A DNA stretch of 64,000 nucleotides from Pseudomonas vancouverensis. GTDB taxonomy: Bacteria > Pseudomonadota > Gammaproteobacteria > Pseudomonadales > Pseudomonadaceae. Within the stretch, counting starts at the first letter, position 1. Each line of letters starts with the position of its first letter. Shown piece after piece: positions 1 through 8,435 of the stretch. The notes under the pieces are model-generated. The model saw only the letters and a program-made list of their open reading frames with translations, ran no database searches and was not told the origin of the DNA. The DNA is taken from the NCBI RefSeq assembly GCF_004348895.1, contig NZ_RRZK01000028.1:248001-312000 (forward strand), given 5' to 3'. Both the position numbers and the translations under genes were made by a program.

Positions 1-418
1 CGGCGCCCTTGCTGACCAGATAATCGACAATGGCCACGCGGTTGAACATCGCCGCCATCATCAGCGCGGTACGGCCGTCAAACGACGAGCCCTCGACCTG
101 CGCCCCACCTTCGACCAACGCTGCAACCACAGCCAGATCGCCTTTGAACGCGGCACCGGCAATCGGACTCTGGCCGTTGTCGTTGCGAATCTCCGGGTCG
201 GCCTTGTGTTCGAGCAACACCTTCACGGTGTCCACGTGACCGTGGTACGCGGCGAGCATCAGCAAGGTGTCGCCCTTGTGATTACGCAGGTTGGGCGGCA
301 GGCCTTTGGTCAGCAGCGCGGCCATCATTGCCGCATCGCCCTCCCGAGCCTTGTTGAATACCTGTTCGGCAAACTCGGCGGCTTCTTCGGGGGTCATCTG
401 GCGGCTTTTGTCTGACAT
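1..418 (-). CDS. Ankyrin repeat protein, C-terminus cut off by window edge
   Basis: The minus-strand frame starts at ATG 418 and runs off the left end. It is preceded by a GGAG ribosome binding site about 8 bases upstream. After a charged N-terminal helix the 139 visible residues form consecutive ankyrin units, with the phrases GDTLLMLAAYHGH, NGQSPIAGAAFKGD and DGRTALMMAAMFN spaced about 33 residues apart. Ankyrin repeats bind other proteins. In pseudomonads small single-domain ankyrin proteins are often linked to catalase or periplasmic functions, but no signal peptide is visible here and no partner lies in the window. The family is certain; the function is unknown. Confidence 0.85.
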   Translation of the reverse strand, partial: MSDKSRQMTPEEAAEFAEQVFNKAREGDAAMMAALLTKGLPPNLRNHKGDTLLMLAAYHGHVDTVKVLLEHKADPEIRNDNGQSPIAGAAFKGDLAVVAALVEGGAQVEGSSFDGRTALMMAAMFNRVAIVDYLVSKGA

Positions 419-514
419 TGGGCACTCCGTTTTCTGTCATTCGTAAAGCCGACAGTTTCCCGAGCCGTCCCGACACTGTCACTTGTTTTTTCTCGTGTCG
501 GGCCATAGCCACAT

Positions 515-2353
515 TCAATAACGGTATTTGCCCGCGTGAATATCGCTGAGCAGTTGCTCAGTGACCTGTACGTAGGTGTGAGTGCCCGGCAGCCAGGCGT
601 AGATCGGGTCGTCGCCGGTCTTGCCAGGGTCAAAGGCTTCACTCTTGAGCCGGTTTTTCTGATATTTGAAGGTACCGGTCGTTTCCATTTTCACCTTCAC
701 CCGCAGGAACAGCGGCACGGCATACGCCGGCATTTGCTGGCGAGCGAACGCCAGCAACTCACTGAAGTCCAGGGTCGCCAGAGATTCGGCTGGGGTGATT
801 GCAGCCATGCCGGCACGGCCATTGGTGTTGTGGATTTCCACCCCGTAGGCCACAGCTTCGGAAATCTGCGGGTGACGCAGCAGGATGTTCTCGACTTCGG
901 TGGTTGAAACGTTTTCGCCCTTCCAGCGATAAGTGTCGCCGAGGCGATCGACAAACTGCGCATGGCCGAAGCCGATGTTGCGCAACAGATCACCGGTGTT
1001 GAAGTAGCAATCGCTCCGTTCAAACACGTCGTGCAGCACCACCTTGGCGGTTTTCTGTGGATCGGTGTAACCATCCAGCGGTGCCTTGTCGTCGATTCTG
1101 GCCAGCAACAAACCCTTCTCGCCCTTGGCGACCTTGAGCATCCAGCCCTTGTCGTCACGCAGCGGCTCGCCGCTGTCGTGGTCGTAAGCCACCAGTTCCC
1201 AGGACATCAGCGAGAAACCGATGGTGTTGTCGAAATTGAGGATGTTGGTGAAACCAATATTGCCGTCGCTGGCGGCGTACAACTCGCAGATGTGGTTGAC
1301 CGCGAACCGGGTCTTGAACTCGTTCCAGGCGCCAGGCCGCAGGCCGTTGCCGATCATCTTCTTTACCTCGTGCCGGCTGTCGTCGGCGCTGGGCGGCTGG
1401 TCGACCAGATACCGGCACAGCTCTCCGACGTAACCGATGGTCGTCGCCCGGTACTTGCGTACATCGTTCCAGAACTGGCTGGCGCTGAACTTGCGGCGGA
1501 TGGCGAAGCCGGAGGCGCCGATGATTGCCGAACCCCAGCACACGCACAGCCCGGTGGCGTGGTACAGCGGCAAGGTGCAATAGACGATGTCGCTGGGGCG
1601 CATGTCCAGAGCGACCATGCCGAAGCTGGCCGAGCTGCGCATCCACCGGCCGTGCTTGAACACGCCGGCCTTGGGCAACCCGGTCGTGCCGGAGGTGTAG
1701 ATATAGAAGCACGGGTCGTCGAAATGGATCTGCTGGCTGCTCGGCGGATTGTCGGTGGACTCGTCGACGCTGGCGGACATCAGGTTGATGAAGCCCTCAG
1801 GCGCAATGCCCGGTTGCCGCGAAGTGTCCTGATCGGCCACAAACCAGGTGCGCGTTGCCTTGATCGAGACCTGCTCGCGCACGGCCAGAAAGGCCGGGAC
1901 CAGTTCTTCACCGACAATGATTGCCGCGGGCGCCACCAGGTTAAGGCTGTGCACCAGGGTGTCACGGGTCTGGGACGTATTGAGCAGCGCGCTGATGGCG
2001 CCGACCTTGGCGACCGCAAGGATGGTCACCAGCAATTCCGGGCGGTTTTCGATGAACACGCCGACTACATCACCTTTGCCAATGCCTTGGCCACTCAGGT
2101 AATGGGCAATACGGTTGGCCCACTGATTGACTTCGATGTAGCTCAGCGACACCTCGCCTTGCAACAACGCCGGGCCATCGGGATTGCGCAGGGTGGCTTG
2201 TTCGAAACTCCAGCCCAAACCACAGGTTTGGCTTGGATCCGTGACATTGGCGAGCTTCATGCCTTTCACCACCCGCGGGATGGCCTTGGCGATGGACGGC
2301 AGCTTGCGGAGCATCATGCCCCAGGTGATCGTGTCGTTCGACGTGCGGCTCAT
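515..2353 (-). CDS. Long-chain acyl-CoA synthetase (FATP/FadD6 type)
   Basis: This is a 612-residue AMP-forming ligase. The P-loop-like adenylation signature YIYTSGTTGLPKAG is at about residues 217-230, and the later motifs FNTGDLL and DRLGDTYRWKGENV (adenylate hinge region) follow near residues 450-480. The sequence resembles the FATP/very-long-chain acyl-CoA synthetase branch more than classical FadD, because of its N-terminal region and the TYRWKGENVSTTEVE phrase. It would activate long-chain fatty acids with ATP and CoA at the inner membrane for beta-oxidation or lipid synthesis. It is transcribed alone, divergently from the DUF3509 gene. The chain-length preference cannot be read from sequence. 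Confidence 0.9.
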   Translation of the reverse strand: MSRTSNDTITWGMMLRKLPSIAKAIPRVVKGMKLANVTDPSQTCGLGWSFEQATLRNPDGPALLQGEVSLSYIEVNQWANRIAHYLSGQGIGKGDVVGVFIENRPELLVTILAVAKVGAISALLNTSQTRDTLVHSLNLVAPAAIIVGEELVPAFLAVREQVSIKATRTWFVADQDTSRQPGIAPEGFINLMSASVDESTDNPPSSQQIHFDDPCFYIYTSGTTGLPKAGVFKHGRWMRSSASFGMVALDMRPSDIVYCTLPLYHATGLCVCWGSAIIGASGFAIRRKFSASQFWNDVRKYRATTIGYVGELCRYLVDQPPSADDSRHEVKKMIGNGLRPGAWNEFKTRFAVNHICELYAASDGNIGFTNILNFDNTIGFSLMSWELVAYDHDSGEPLRDDKGWMLKVAKGEKGLLLARIDDKAPLDGYTDPQKTAKVVLHDVFERSDCYFNTGDLLRNIGFGHAQFVDRLGDTYRWKGENVSTTEVENILLRHPQISEAVAYGVEIHNTNGRAGMAAITPAESLATLDFSELLAFARQQMPAYAVPLFLRVKVKMETTGTFKYQKNRLKSEAFDPGKTGDDPIYAWLPGTHTYVQVTEQLLSDIHAGKYRY

Positions 2354-2709
2354 GGTGCTCCCGTTCGATCTTCTTATTGTCGGGCTGCGATGACTGAAGC
2401 CGAAAATACGACAAGGGTTCTTGAGCTGTACACGCGGTTTTTGAAATGTTTTGTATCCCGCCTGCTACACAGTAGTGGCATGTCGCCAAAGGTGAGTGCA
2501 GGCACGCGCAATGGTTCCCTTGAAGTGCCGAGCGACCTCGCAAAATGCAGGATGCACGATGGCCATTCATGCAGAATGCACGAGCGGCGAAATTACCAAA
2601 AAATATAACTATCTGATTTTTATCATGTTTTTATAAAACGTCGTGCTGGCACAATCACTGCACTCTACTTCGCATGCTTGCCATTCATAAGCTTACGGAG
2701 CTGATCGAC
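2354..2709. other. Divergent intergenic region between acyl-CoA synthetase and DUF3509 gene
   Basis: This stretch carries the promoters of both flanking genes. The half nearest the DUF3509 gene (about 2590-2640) is clearly AT-rich, unlike the GC-rich surroundings, as expected of a regulatory region. A sigma-54-like element at 2647-2662 is listed separately. No convincing small gene is present. Confidence 0.6.
2647..2662 (+). promoter_or_regulatory. Candidate sigma-54 (RpoN) promoter
   Basis: The sequence TGGCACAATCACTGCA matches the -24/-12 consensus TGGCACG-N4-TTGCW with an intact TGGCAC half, a -12 half of CTGCA, and exactly the required spacing between the GG and GC dinucleotides. Transcription would start near 2674, leaving a leader of about 36 bases before ATG 2710. 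An AT-rich tract lies just upstream, where IHF or an enhancer-binding protein could act. The call rests on motif and position only. Confidence 0.55.
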
Positions 2710-2988
2710 ATGAGCCTGATCCAGGAAAAATTTTCGTCCCTGTTCTCCAACTTCGACGTGGTTACCCAGGCCCGTCCGGACGGCGGTATTTTGCTGACCC
2801 TGCGCGGCGGCGAAGGCAAGGTGTTCAAACGCTCGATTTCCTATCAGCAATTGCACAACGGCGACCAGCTGTCGTGGGTCATCAGTGCGATTCGCCGTGA
2901 CCTTGCCGAACAGGCCAGCGAACTGCCACAGATCTCCATGCTGCAAAGCCAGCAACGGTTTGCCCTGCCGACCTATCATTCGCTGTAA
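2710..2988 (+). CDS. DUF3509 family small protein
   Basis: This is a 92-residue soluble protein that I recognise as the pseudomonad-restricted DUF3509 family (MSLIQEKFSSLFSNF… to a YHSL-like end). The start at ATG 2710 is chosen over an upstream in-frame ATG at 2674 because GGAG stands 9 bases before it and the family begins with MS-I/L. No catalytic motif is evident and the function is unknown. The sigma-54-like promoter upstream would tie its expression to nitrogen status or another RpoN-dependent signal. Confidence 0.8.
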   Translation: MSLIQEKFSSLFSNFDVVTQARPDGGILLTLRGGEGKVFKRSISYQQLHNGDQLSWVISAIRRDLAEQASELPQISMLQSQQRFALPTYHSL

Positions 2989-3000
2989 CCACCAACAAAC

Positions 3001-3090
3001 TGTGGGAGCGAGCTTGCTCGCGATAGAGATCCGTCGTTCAACGTTGCGTTGACTGACACTTCGCTATCGCGAGCATGCTCGCTCCCACAG
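3001..3090. repeat. REP pair (BIME), family A
   Basis: Two 25-base REP units face each other: left arm 3001-3025 (TGTGGGAGCGAGCTTGCTCG plus CGATA) and right arm 3065-3089, its near-perfect reverse complement. They lie between two genes that converge on them, DUF3509 (plus) and mtnC (minus). Similar pairs recur at 30921, 46713 and 63529. Confidence 0.9.
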
Positions 3091-3105
3091 GTTTTGCAGT
3101 GCGAT

Positions 3106-3789
3106 TTAAAAACTCGACGGATCTATCCGCGCAAAACTGTCCACGGTGACATGCCCTACCAGTTCCCCGCCTTCACGGGCCAGCCCGCAGGTGGCCATCC
3201 CTGCTGTACGCGCTGCGTCCAGCTCTTCGACGATGTCTGACAGGAACAGGATCTGCGCCGCTTCAAACTTGATCGCCTGAGTGATGTTGGCGTAGGACTG
3301 CGCCTCGCGCTTGGGGCCCGATGTAGTGTCGAAGTAACCGCTAAACAAGGGCGTGAGATCCCCGGCCTCCGAGCAGCCGAAAATCAGTTTCTGCGCCTGA
3401 ACCGAGCCCGAGGAATACACAAACAGCTGATAACCGTCCTGATGCCAGCGCTTGAGGGCCTCAACGGCATCCGGGTAAACATGACCTTTCAGCTGTCCGG
3501 CCTGATAACCCTGCTCCCAGACCATGCCTTGCAAGGCTTTCAACGGCGTCGCCTTGCGATCTTCGGCAATCCAGCCGAGTAAAATCGCGATCGCGCGCTC
3601 AACATCGGCGTCTGGCTCGTTGCTGTCACGACGCACGGCGGCCAGTTGTGCGGCCACGTCGACGCGTTGGGCATTTTCGCGCACGAAGTCCGGCAGGTGT
3701 TTGGCCGCATAAGGGAACAGCACGTCGAACACAAAACTCACCGCGCTGGTGGTGCCTTCGATGTCGGTGAGAATCGCTTTGATCGGCAT
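3106..3789 (-). CDS. mtnC: Acireductone synthase (enolase-phosphatase E1)
   Basis: This is a 227-residue HAD hydrolase of the methionine salvage pathway. It converts 2,3-diketo-5-methylthiopentyl-1-phosphate to acireductone by enolisation and dephosphorylation. The start MPIKAILTDIEGTTSA contains HAD motif I with D9 and E11 (the DxEGT form typical of MtnC). Motif II is in VYSSGS and motif IV in FLSDIVEELDAA. ATG 3789 is taken instead of an upstream in-frame ATG at 3834 because it gives the family length and lies 4 bases after the mtnD stop. It is the last gene of the aroC–MFS–mtnB–mtnD–mtnC run. Confidence 0.95.
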   Translation of the reverse strand: MPIKAILTDIEGTTSAVSFVFDVLFPYAAKHLPDFVRENAQRVDVAAQLAAVRRDSNEPDADVERAIAILLGWIAEDRKATPLKALQGMVWEQGYQAGQLKGHVYPDAVEALKRWHQDGYQLFVYSSGSVQAQKLIFGCSEAGDLTPLFSGYFDTTSGPKREAQSYANITQAIKFEAAQILFLSDIVEELDAARTAGMATCGLAREGGELVGHVTVDSFARIDPSSF

Positions 3790-3793
3790 CGAA

Positions 3794-4339
3794 TCAGTCC
3801 TCGAGACGCGGGAATTGGTCGGCAATGTCTTCACCGGTGAAATTCGCCACCCAGCCTTCCGGATTATTGAACAGGCGAATGGCGATGAAATGCGGATGTT
3901 CGCCCATGTCGAACCAGTGCTTGGTGCCGGCGGGCACCGAAATCAGATCGTTCTTCTCGCACAGCACCGCGTAGACGTAATCGTCGATGTGCAGGGTAAA
4001 CAAGCCACGACCGGCAACGAAAAATCGTACTTCGTCTTCACCGTGACGGTGTTCATTGAGGAACTTGGCGCGCAATTCGGCTTTTTGCGGGTGATCGCTG
4101 TTGAGGCTGATCACGTCGACCGTGATGTAGCCACGCTCGGTCATCAGTTGGTCGATTTGTGCCTGGTAAGCGTTGATCACTTCTTCCTGGGTGGCGCCCG
4201 GTTGCAGCTTCGTTGCGGCTTGCCAGCGGTCGAAACGCACGCCCTGCTCGGCCAGGGTCGAGGCGATGTCTTCGAAATGGGTCAGCACCTTGTTGGGAAT
4301 CTCGGGGCTGGAGACGTGATAGACGGACAGGCTGCTCAT
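3794..4339 (-). CDS. mtnD: Acireductone dioxygenase
   Basis: This is a 181-residue cupin enzyme that oxidises acireductone. With Fe(II) it yields the keto acid precursor of methionine plus formate; with Ni(II) it yields the off-pathway CO-producing products. The four metal ligands are visible as H97, H99, E103 (in HRHGEDEVRFF) and H141 (in AGTKHWFD), the same spacing as the Klebsiella enzyme. It lies between mtnB and mtnC on the same strand with short gaps, consistent with one transcript. Confidence 0.96.
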   Translation of the reverse strand: MSSLSVYHVSSPEIPNKVLTHFEDIASTLAEQGVRFDRWQAATKLQPGATQEEVINAYQAQIDQLMTERGYITVDVISLNSDHPQKAELRAKFLNEHRHGEDEVRFFVAGRGLFTLHIDDYVYAVLCEKNDLISVPAGTKHWFDMGEHPHFIAIRLFNNPEGWVANFTGEDIADQFPRLED

Positions 4340-4359
4340 CAGGGCAACTCCTTAACGGT

Positions 4360-4986
4360 TCATGCTTGATGGTTCAGGAGCGAGCGGGTCTTCAGCTCGC
4401 ACTCGAACAAGAATTCAAAGGCTTCGATCTGCCGCAGGGCATCGCTCATGCGCGCGCCCCAGGTGTAGAGACCATGACCGCGAATCAGGTAGCCGACGCA
4501 GTCAGGGTGCGCGTCCAACCAAGGCTGCACCTTGGCGGCCAGGCGCGCAATGTCCTGGTCGTTGTCGAAAATCGGCACCCGCACCCGCGACTCGTGGGTC
4601 GACACGCCGGTGAAGGCTTTCTGCAACTCGTAGTCTTCGAAGTCGATATGGTCCTGTGGCGTCAGGCGCGACAGCACCGTGGCGTTCACCGAATGGGTGT
4701 GCAGCACCGCGCCGATGTCCCCACGCCAGCTGTACAGCTGAGTGTGTAACAGCGTTTCGGCGGACGGTTTCTTGCCTGGCTCCAGGCTGTTGCCGGACAG
4801 GTCGGTGGCCAGCACGTCGTCCAGGCCCAGTTGGCCCTTGTGTTTGCCGGAGACAGTCAGCAACGCCTCCGTAGGCGACAGTCGGGTTGAATAGTTGCTG
4901 CTGGTGGCTGGCGACCAGCCACGGCCATACAGAAAACGTCCGGCGTCGACGATTTCCTGGGCGAGTTGTTCACGGGTAAGGCTCAT
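4360..4986 (-). CDS. mtnB: Methylthioribulose-1-phosphate dehydratase
   Basis: This is a 208-residue class II aldolase-fold dehydratase acting before MtnC and MtnD in methionine salvage. The zinc-binding LHTHS has H96 and H98, the third histidine is in IRGHGLYTWG, and the acidic residue is in SAETLLHT. ATG 4986 is chosen because it overlaps the stop of the upstream MFS gene as ATGA (4983-4986), which implies translational coupling. An in-frame ATG at 5007 would add seven residues inside the MFS gene. The preceding pathway enzymes (mtnA, mtnP) are not in this window. Confidence 0.95.
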   Translation of the reverse strand: MSLTREQLAQEIVDAGRFLYGRGWSPATSSNYSTRLSPTEALLTVSGKHKGQLGLDDVLATDLSGNSLEPGKKPSAETLLHTQLYSWRGDIGAVLHTHSVNATVLSRLTPQDHIDFEDYELQKAFTGVSTHESRVRVPIFDNDQDIARLAAKVQPWLDAHPDCVGYLIRGHGLYTWGARMSDALRQIEAFEFLFECELKTRSLLNHQA

Positions 4987-6134
4987 GGCCTGTCCTCTTG
5001 CATACATGTGGCAATGATAACCGCCGCCGCGACGGCCGCGAGGCTGGCAATACTAAAGGTCAATGCGGCGCCGAGGGCGTTCCAGCTGTAACCGGCATAC
5101 AGCGCACCCAACGCACCACCGGTACCGGCCAACGCGGCATATAGCGCCTGGCCCTGGCCCTGCTGGCGGGCGCCGAAACTACGTTGCACGAACTGGATGG
5201 CAGCAGCGTGAAAGCTGCCGAAGGTCGCCGCGTGCAGCACCTGGGCAAACAACAGCACCCAGAGAAACTCGGCGAACGAGCCAAGCAACAGCCATCGCAA
5301 CGCCGCCAACAGGAAGCTGGCCATCAACACCCGGCGCAACGAAAAACGCGCGAGGATCCGGCTCATGGCCAGGAACATCAGGACCTCGGCGACCACGCCG
5401 ACGGCCCAGAGCATGCCGATCACGCCGCGGCTGTAGCCCAATCGCTCAAGGTGCAACGTCAAAAAGGTGTAATACGGCCCGTGGCTCATCTGCATCAGCG
5501 CCACACAGCCGTAAAACGCCAGTACACCGGGGCTGCGCAATTGCTTGAGGAACCCCTCGCCCGCCACCCGATTGCCCGACGGCGGTTGCGCATTCGGCAC
5601 CCACAGGCTGCTCAGCACGATACCGGCCATGATCAGCACCAGCGCCGCCGGATAGATATCGAGGCTTAGCCACTCGAACAGACGGCCGAGTGCAACCACC
5701 GTAATGATGAAACCGATGGAGCCCCACAGGCGAATCTGGCTGTAGCGCGAAGTCTGGCCCTGCAGGTGCGCCAGGGTGATGACCTCGAACTGCGGCAACA
5801 CCGCGTGCCAGAAGAACGCGTGCAAGGCCATGACCATCGCCAGCCAGGCGTAGGTCTTGCTGACGAAAATCAGTGAAAAGGTCAGCAGGGTGCAGACGGC
5901 GCCAAAGCGCACGATGGCCAACCGCCGGCCGCTGTAATCACCCAGCCAGCCCCAGATGTTCGGCGCCACGCAGCGCATCAGCATCGGGATCGCCACCAGC
6001 TCGCCAATCCGCGCCGGGCTGAAACCCAGGTGATTGAAGTACAGCGCCAGGAACGGCGCTGTCGAACCGAGCAAGGCGAAATAGAACAGATAGAAACTGG
6101 AGAGCCGCCAGTACGGCAGCGCCGCCGCAGCCAT
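4983..6134 (-). CDS. MFS transporter, HcaT/phenylpropionate-permease-like family
   Basis: This is a 383-residue inner-membrane transporter with about twelve hydrophobic segments. The opening YWRLSSFYLFYFALLGSTAPFLALY and the loop NIWGWLGDYSGRRL are typical of the PPP/HcaT (MFS_1-like) branch. It sits between aroC and mtnB and is translationally coupled to mtnB. This suggests a substrate related to methionine salvage or sulfur metabolites, for instance a methylthio-compound, but that is inference from position. No substrate can be assigned from sequence. Confidence 0.85.
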   Translation of the reverse strand: MAAAALPYWRLSSFYLFYFALLGSTAPFLALYFNHLGFSPARIGELVAIPMLMRCVAPNIWGWLGDYSGRRLAIVRFGAVCTLLTFSLIFVSKTYAWLAMVMALHAFFWHAVLPQFEVITLAHLQGQTSRYSQIRLWGSIGFIITVVALGRLFEWLSLDIYPAALVLIMAGIVLSSLWVPNAQPPSGNRVAGEGFLKQLRSPGVLAFYGCVALMQMSHGPYYTFLTLHLERLGYSRGVIGMLWAVGVVAEVLMFLAMSRILARFSLRRVLMASFLLAALRWLLLGSFAEFLWVLLFAQVLHAATFGSFHAAAIQFVQRSFGARQQGQGQALYAALAGTGGALGALYAGYSWNALGAALTFSIASLAAVAAAVIIATCMQEDRP

Positions 6135-6162
6135 CAGACTGCAGCGACTGGCAGGTCAACCA

Positions 6163-7254
6163 TTAAAGCTGACCCAGCACCGGGGTGCTCACGCGCACAT
6201 CGGCGTTCTGACCACGGTGGCGCAGCAGGTGATCCATCAACACAATCGCCATCATCGCTTCGGCGATAGGCGTGGCGCGGATGCCCACGCACGGGTCGTG
6301 ACGGCCCTTGGTGATCACGTCCACCGGGTTGCCGTGGATGTCGATGGAACGGCCCGGGGTGGTGATGCTCGACGTCGGCTTGAGCGCCAGGTGCGCGACA
6401 ATCGGCTGACCGGAAGAAATGCCACCGAGGATGCCGCCAGCGTTATTGCTGAGGAAACCTTGCGGGGTCATTTCATCGCGATGCTCGGTACCGCGCTGGG
6501 CGACGCAGGCGAAACCGGCGCCGATTTCCACACCCTTGACCGCATTGATGCTCATCAGCGCATGGGCCAATTCGGCGTCCAGGCGATCGAAAATCGGCTC
6601 GCCCAGGCCGGGCATCACGCCTTCGGCAACCACGGTGATTTTCGCGCCGACCGAATCCTGGTCACGGCGCAACTGGTCCATGTAGGCTTCCAGTTCCGGC
6701 ACTTTGTCCGGGTCGGGGCTGAAGAACGCGTTCTGCTCCACCGAATCCCAGGTCTTGAACGGAATTTCAATCGGGCCGAGCTGGCTCATGTAGCCACGAA
6801 TGACGATGCCCTGGCTGGCCAGGTATTTTTTCGCGATGGCCCCGGCCGCGACACGCATCGCGGTTTCGCGGGCCGAACTGCGACCGCCGCCACGGTAGTC
6901 ACGCTCACCGTATTTGTGGTGATAGGTGTAGTCGGCGTGGGCCGGGCGGAACAGGTCCTTGATCGCCGAGTAGTCCTTGGACTTCTGGTCGGTGTTGCGA
7001 ATCAACAGGCCGATGGCGCAGCCGGTGGTGCGGCCTTCGAACACGCCGGAGAGGATTTCGACCTCGTCGGCTTCCTGGCGCTGGGTGGTATGGCGGCTGG
7101 TGCCGGGCTTGCGGCGGTCCAGGTCACGCTGCAGATCCTCCAGGGAAATCTCCAGGCCCGGCGGGCAGCCATCGACAATGGCGACCAACGCCGGCCCATG
7201 GCTTTCGCCCGCGGTGGTGACAGTGAACAGCTTGCCGTAGGTATTGCCGGACAT
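6163..7254 (-). CDS. aroC: Chorismate synthase
   Basis: This 363-residue FMN-dependent enzyme makes chorismate from 5-enolpyruvylshikimate-3-phosphate, the last step of the shikimate pathway. Signature 1 (GESHGPALVAIVDGCPPG) is at residues 16-33 and signature 2 (YRGGGRSSARET) at about 120-131; the C-terminal conserved phrase ITKGRHDPCVGIRATPIAEAM is also present. Length is normal for the short bacterial type. It is the first gene of a minus-strand run that continues into the MFS gene 28 bases downstream. Confidence 0.98.
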   Translation of the reverse strand: MSGNTYGKLFTVTTAGESHGPALVAIVDGCPPGLEISLEDLQRDLDRRKPGTSRHTTQRQEADEVEILSGVFEGRTTGCAIGLLIRNTDQKSKDYSAIKDLFRPAHADYTYHHKYGERDYRGGGRSSARETAMRVAAGAIAKKYLASQGIVIRGYMSQLGPIEIPFKTWDSVEQNAFFSPDPDKVPELEAYMDQLRRDQDSVGAKITVVAEGVMPGLGEPIFDRLDAELAHALMSINAVKGVEIGAGFACVAQRGTEHRDEMTPQGFLSNNAGGILGGISSGQPIVAHLALKPTSSITTPGRSIDIHGNPVDVITKGRHDPCVGIRATPIAEAMMAIVLMDHLLRHRGQNADVRVSTPVLGQL

Positions 7255-7383
7255 GCAGGACGCTCCGTGAAATCGAACCCAAATACATAATGCGCGCCAG
7301 TATACGCAGGCTACCGAAGTAGTTCATCCTCGAACCTTATGGGTGTTGGTGAGTCCAACCGGCATCCTGTTAATGATGGCGTG

Positions 7384-8337
7384 ATGATGCTGCGAGTTCT
7401 AGCCTTGAGCCTTACCTTGATTTCCGGCTTCGCCCAGGCGACCGTTTTGCAACGCCCGATGACCCTGGACACCGGCACCGGCGAGCTTTTCGGCTCGTTG
7501 CTGTTGCCCAAGTCCGACGCCCCCGTGCCCGTTGTCCTGATCATTTCCGGGTCCGGCCCTACCGACCGTGACGGCAATAACCCCGATGGCGGACGCAACG
7601 ACAGCCTCAAGCGCCTGGCCTGGGTGCTGGCCAAACACAACATCGCCAGCGTGCGCTATGACAAGCGCGGCGTGGCGGCCAGCCTGGCGGCGACCCCGGA
7701 TGAACGCAACCTGACGCTGGAAGCCTATGTCGCCGACGCCGAGGCCTGGGGGCAAAAGCTCAAGGCCGATCCGCGCTTCGGCAAGCTGATTGTGCTCGGT
7801 CACAGTGAAGGCGCACTGATCGCCAGCCTCGCCGCACCTACCCTCGACGCGGCGGCGGTCATTTCGGTGTCCGGCAGCGCCCGACCGGTGGATCAGGTCA
7901 TCCGCGAACAACTGAACAATCGCATGCCGTCGGCCTTGATCCCGCGCAGCGATCAATTGCTCGACAGCCTCAAGGCCGGGAAAACCGACGATGACGTGCC
8001 ACCCGCGCTGCAAGCGATCTTCCGCCCGAGCGTGCAGCCCTACCTGATTTCTCTGTTCCGCCAGGACCCGGCCGCAGCGTTCGCCAGGCTGAAAATGCCG
8101 GCGCTTATCATTCAGGGCAGCAACGACATTCAGGTCGGCGTGAATGACGCCCGCCTGCTCAAGGCCGCCAAACCGGACGCCGAACTGGCGCTGATCGAGG
8201 GCATGAACCACGTCCTGCGCATCGTGCCGAACGACATCAAGCGCCAATTGGCCTCCTATAAAGACCCGCAATTGCCGCTGGCGGCGGAACTGGGCACGCG
8301 AATCCTCGGATTTATCGACGAAATTCGCGCCAGTTAA
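7384..8337 (+). CDS. Secreted or periplasmic alpha/beta hydrolase
   Basis: The protein is about 317 residues. A hydrophobic signal peptide ends in SGFAQA, followed by the phrase GSGPTDRDGNN, the YDKRG motif, the nucleophile elbow GHSEG and a terminal GMNH histidine, a complete Ser-His catalytic framework of the S33-like group. ATG 7384 is chosen because it gives a clean signal peptide; GTG 7381 and ATG 7387 are alternatives and an upstream ATG at 7339 would spoil the signal. The gene is divergent from aroC. Substrate unknown; esterase or peptidase activity is possible. Confidence 0.82.
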   Translation: MMLRVLALSLTLISGFAQATVLQRPMTLDTGTGELFGSLLLPKSDAPVPVVLIISGSGPTDRDGNNPDGGRNDSLKRLAWVLAKHNIASVRYDKRGVAASLAATPDERNLTLEAYVADAEAWGQKLKADPRFGKLIVLGHSEGALIASLAAPTLDAAAVISVSGSARPVDQVIREQLNNRMPSALIPRSDQLLDSLKAGKTDDDVPPALQAIFRPSVQPYLISLFRQDPAAAFARLKMPALIIQGSNDIQVGVNDARLLKAAKPDAELALIEGMNHVLRIVPNDIKRQLASYKDPQLPLAAELGTRILGFIDEIRAS

Positions 8338-8435
8338 ACGCGAACAACCCTCCAGTCCTGGGAAAACCGGCCGATAAGCCTTTGTCGCCAGCGTATCGGC
8401 TGGCGACAAGCAGAGCTTGGACAGGACTCGCCGCT

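Noticed and set aside
962..2608. Long open frame on the plus strand opposite the acyl-CoA synthetase gene
   Set aside because: It is the mirror frame of a clear enzyme; composition follows GC-rich third positions of the real gene and the translated sequence has no recognisable domain.
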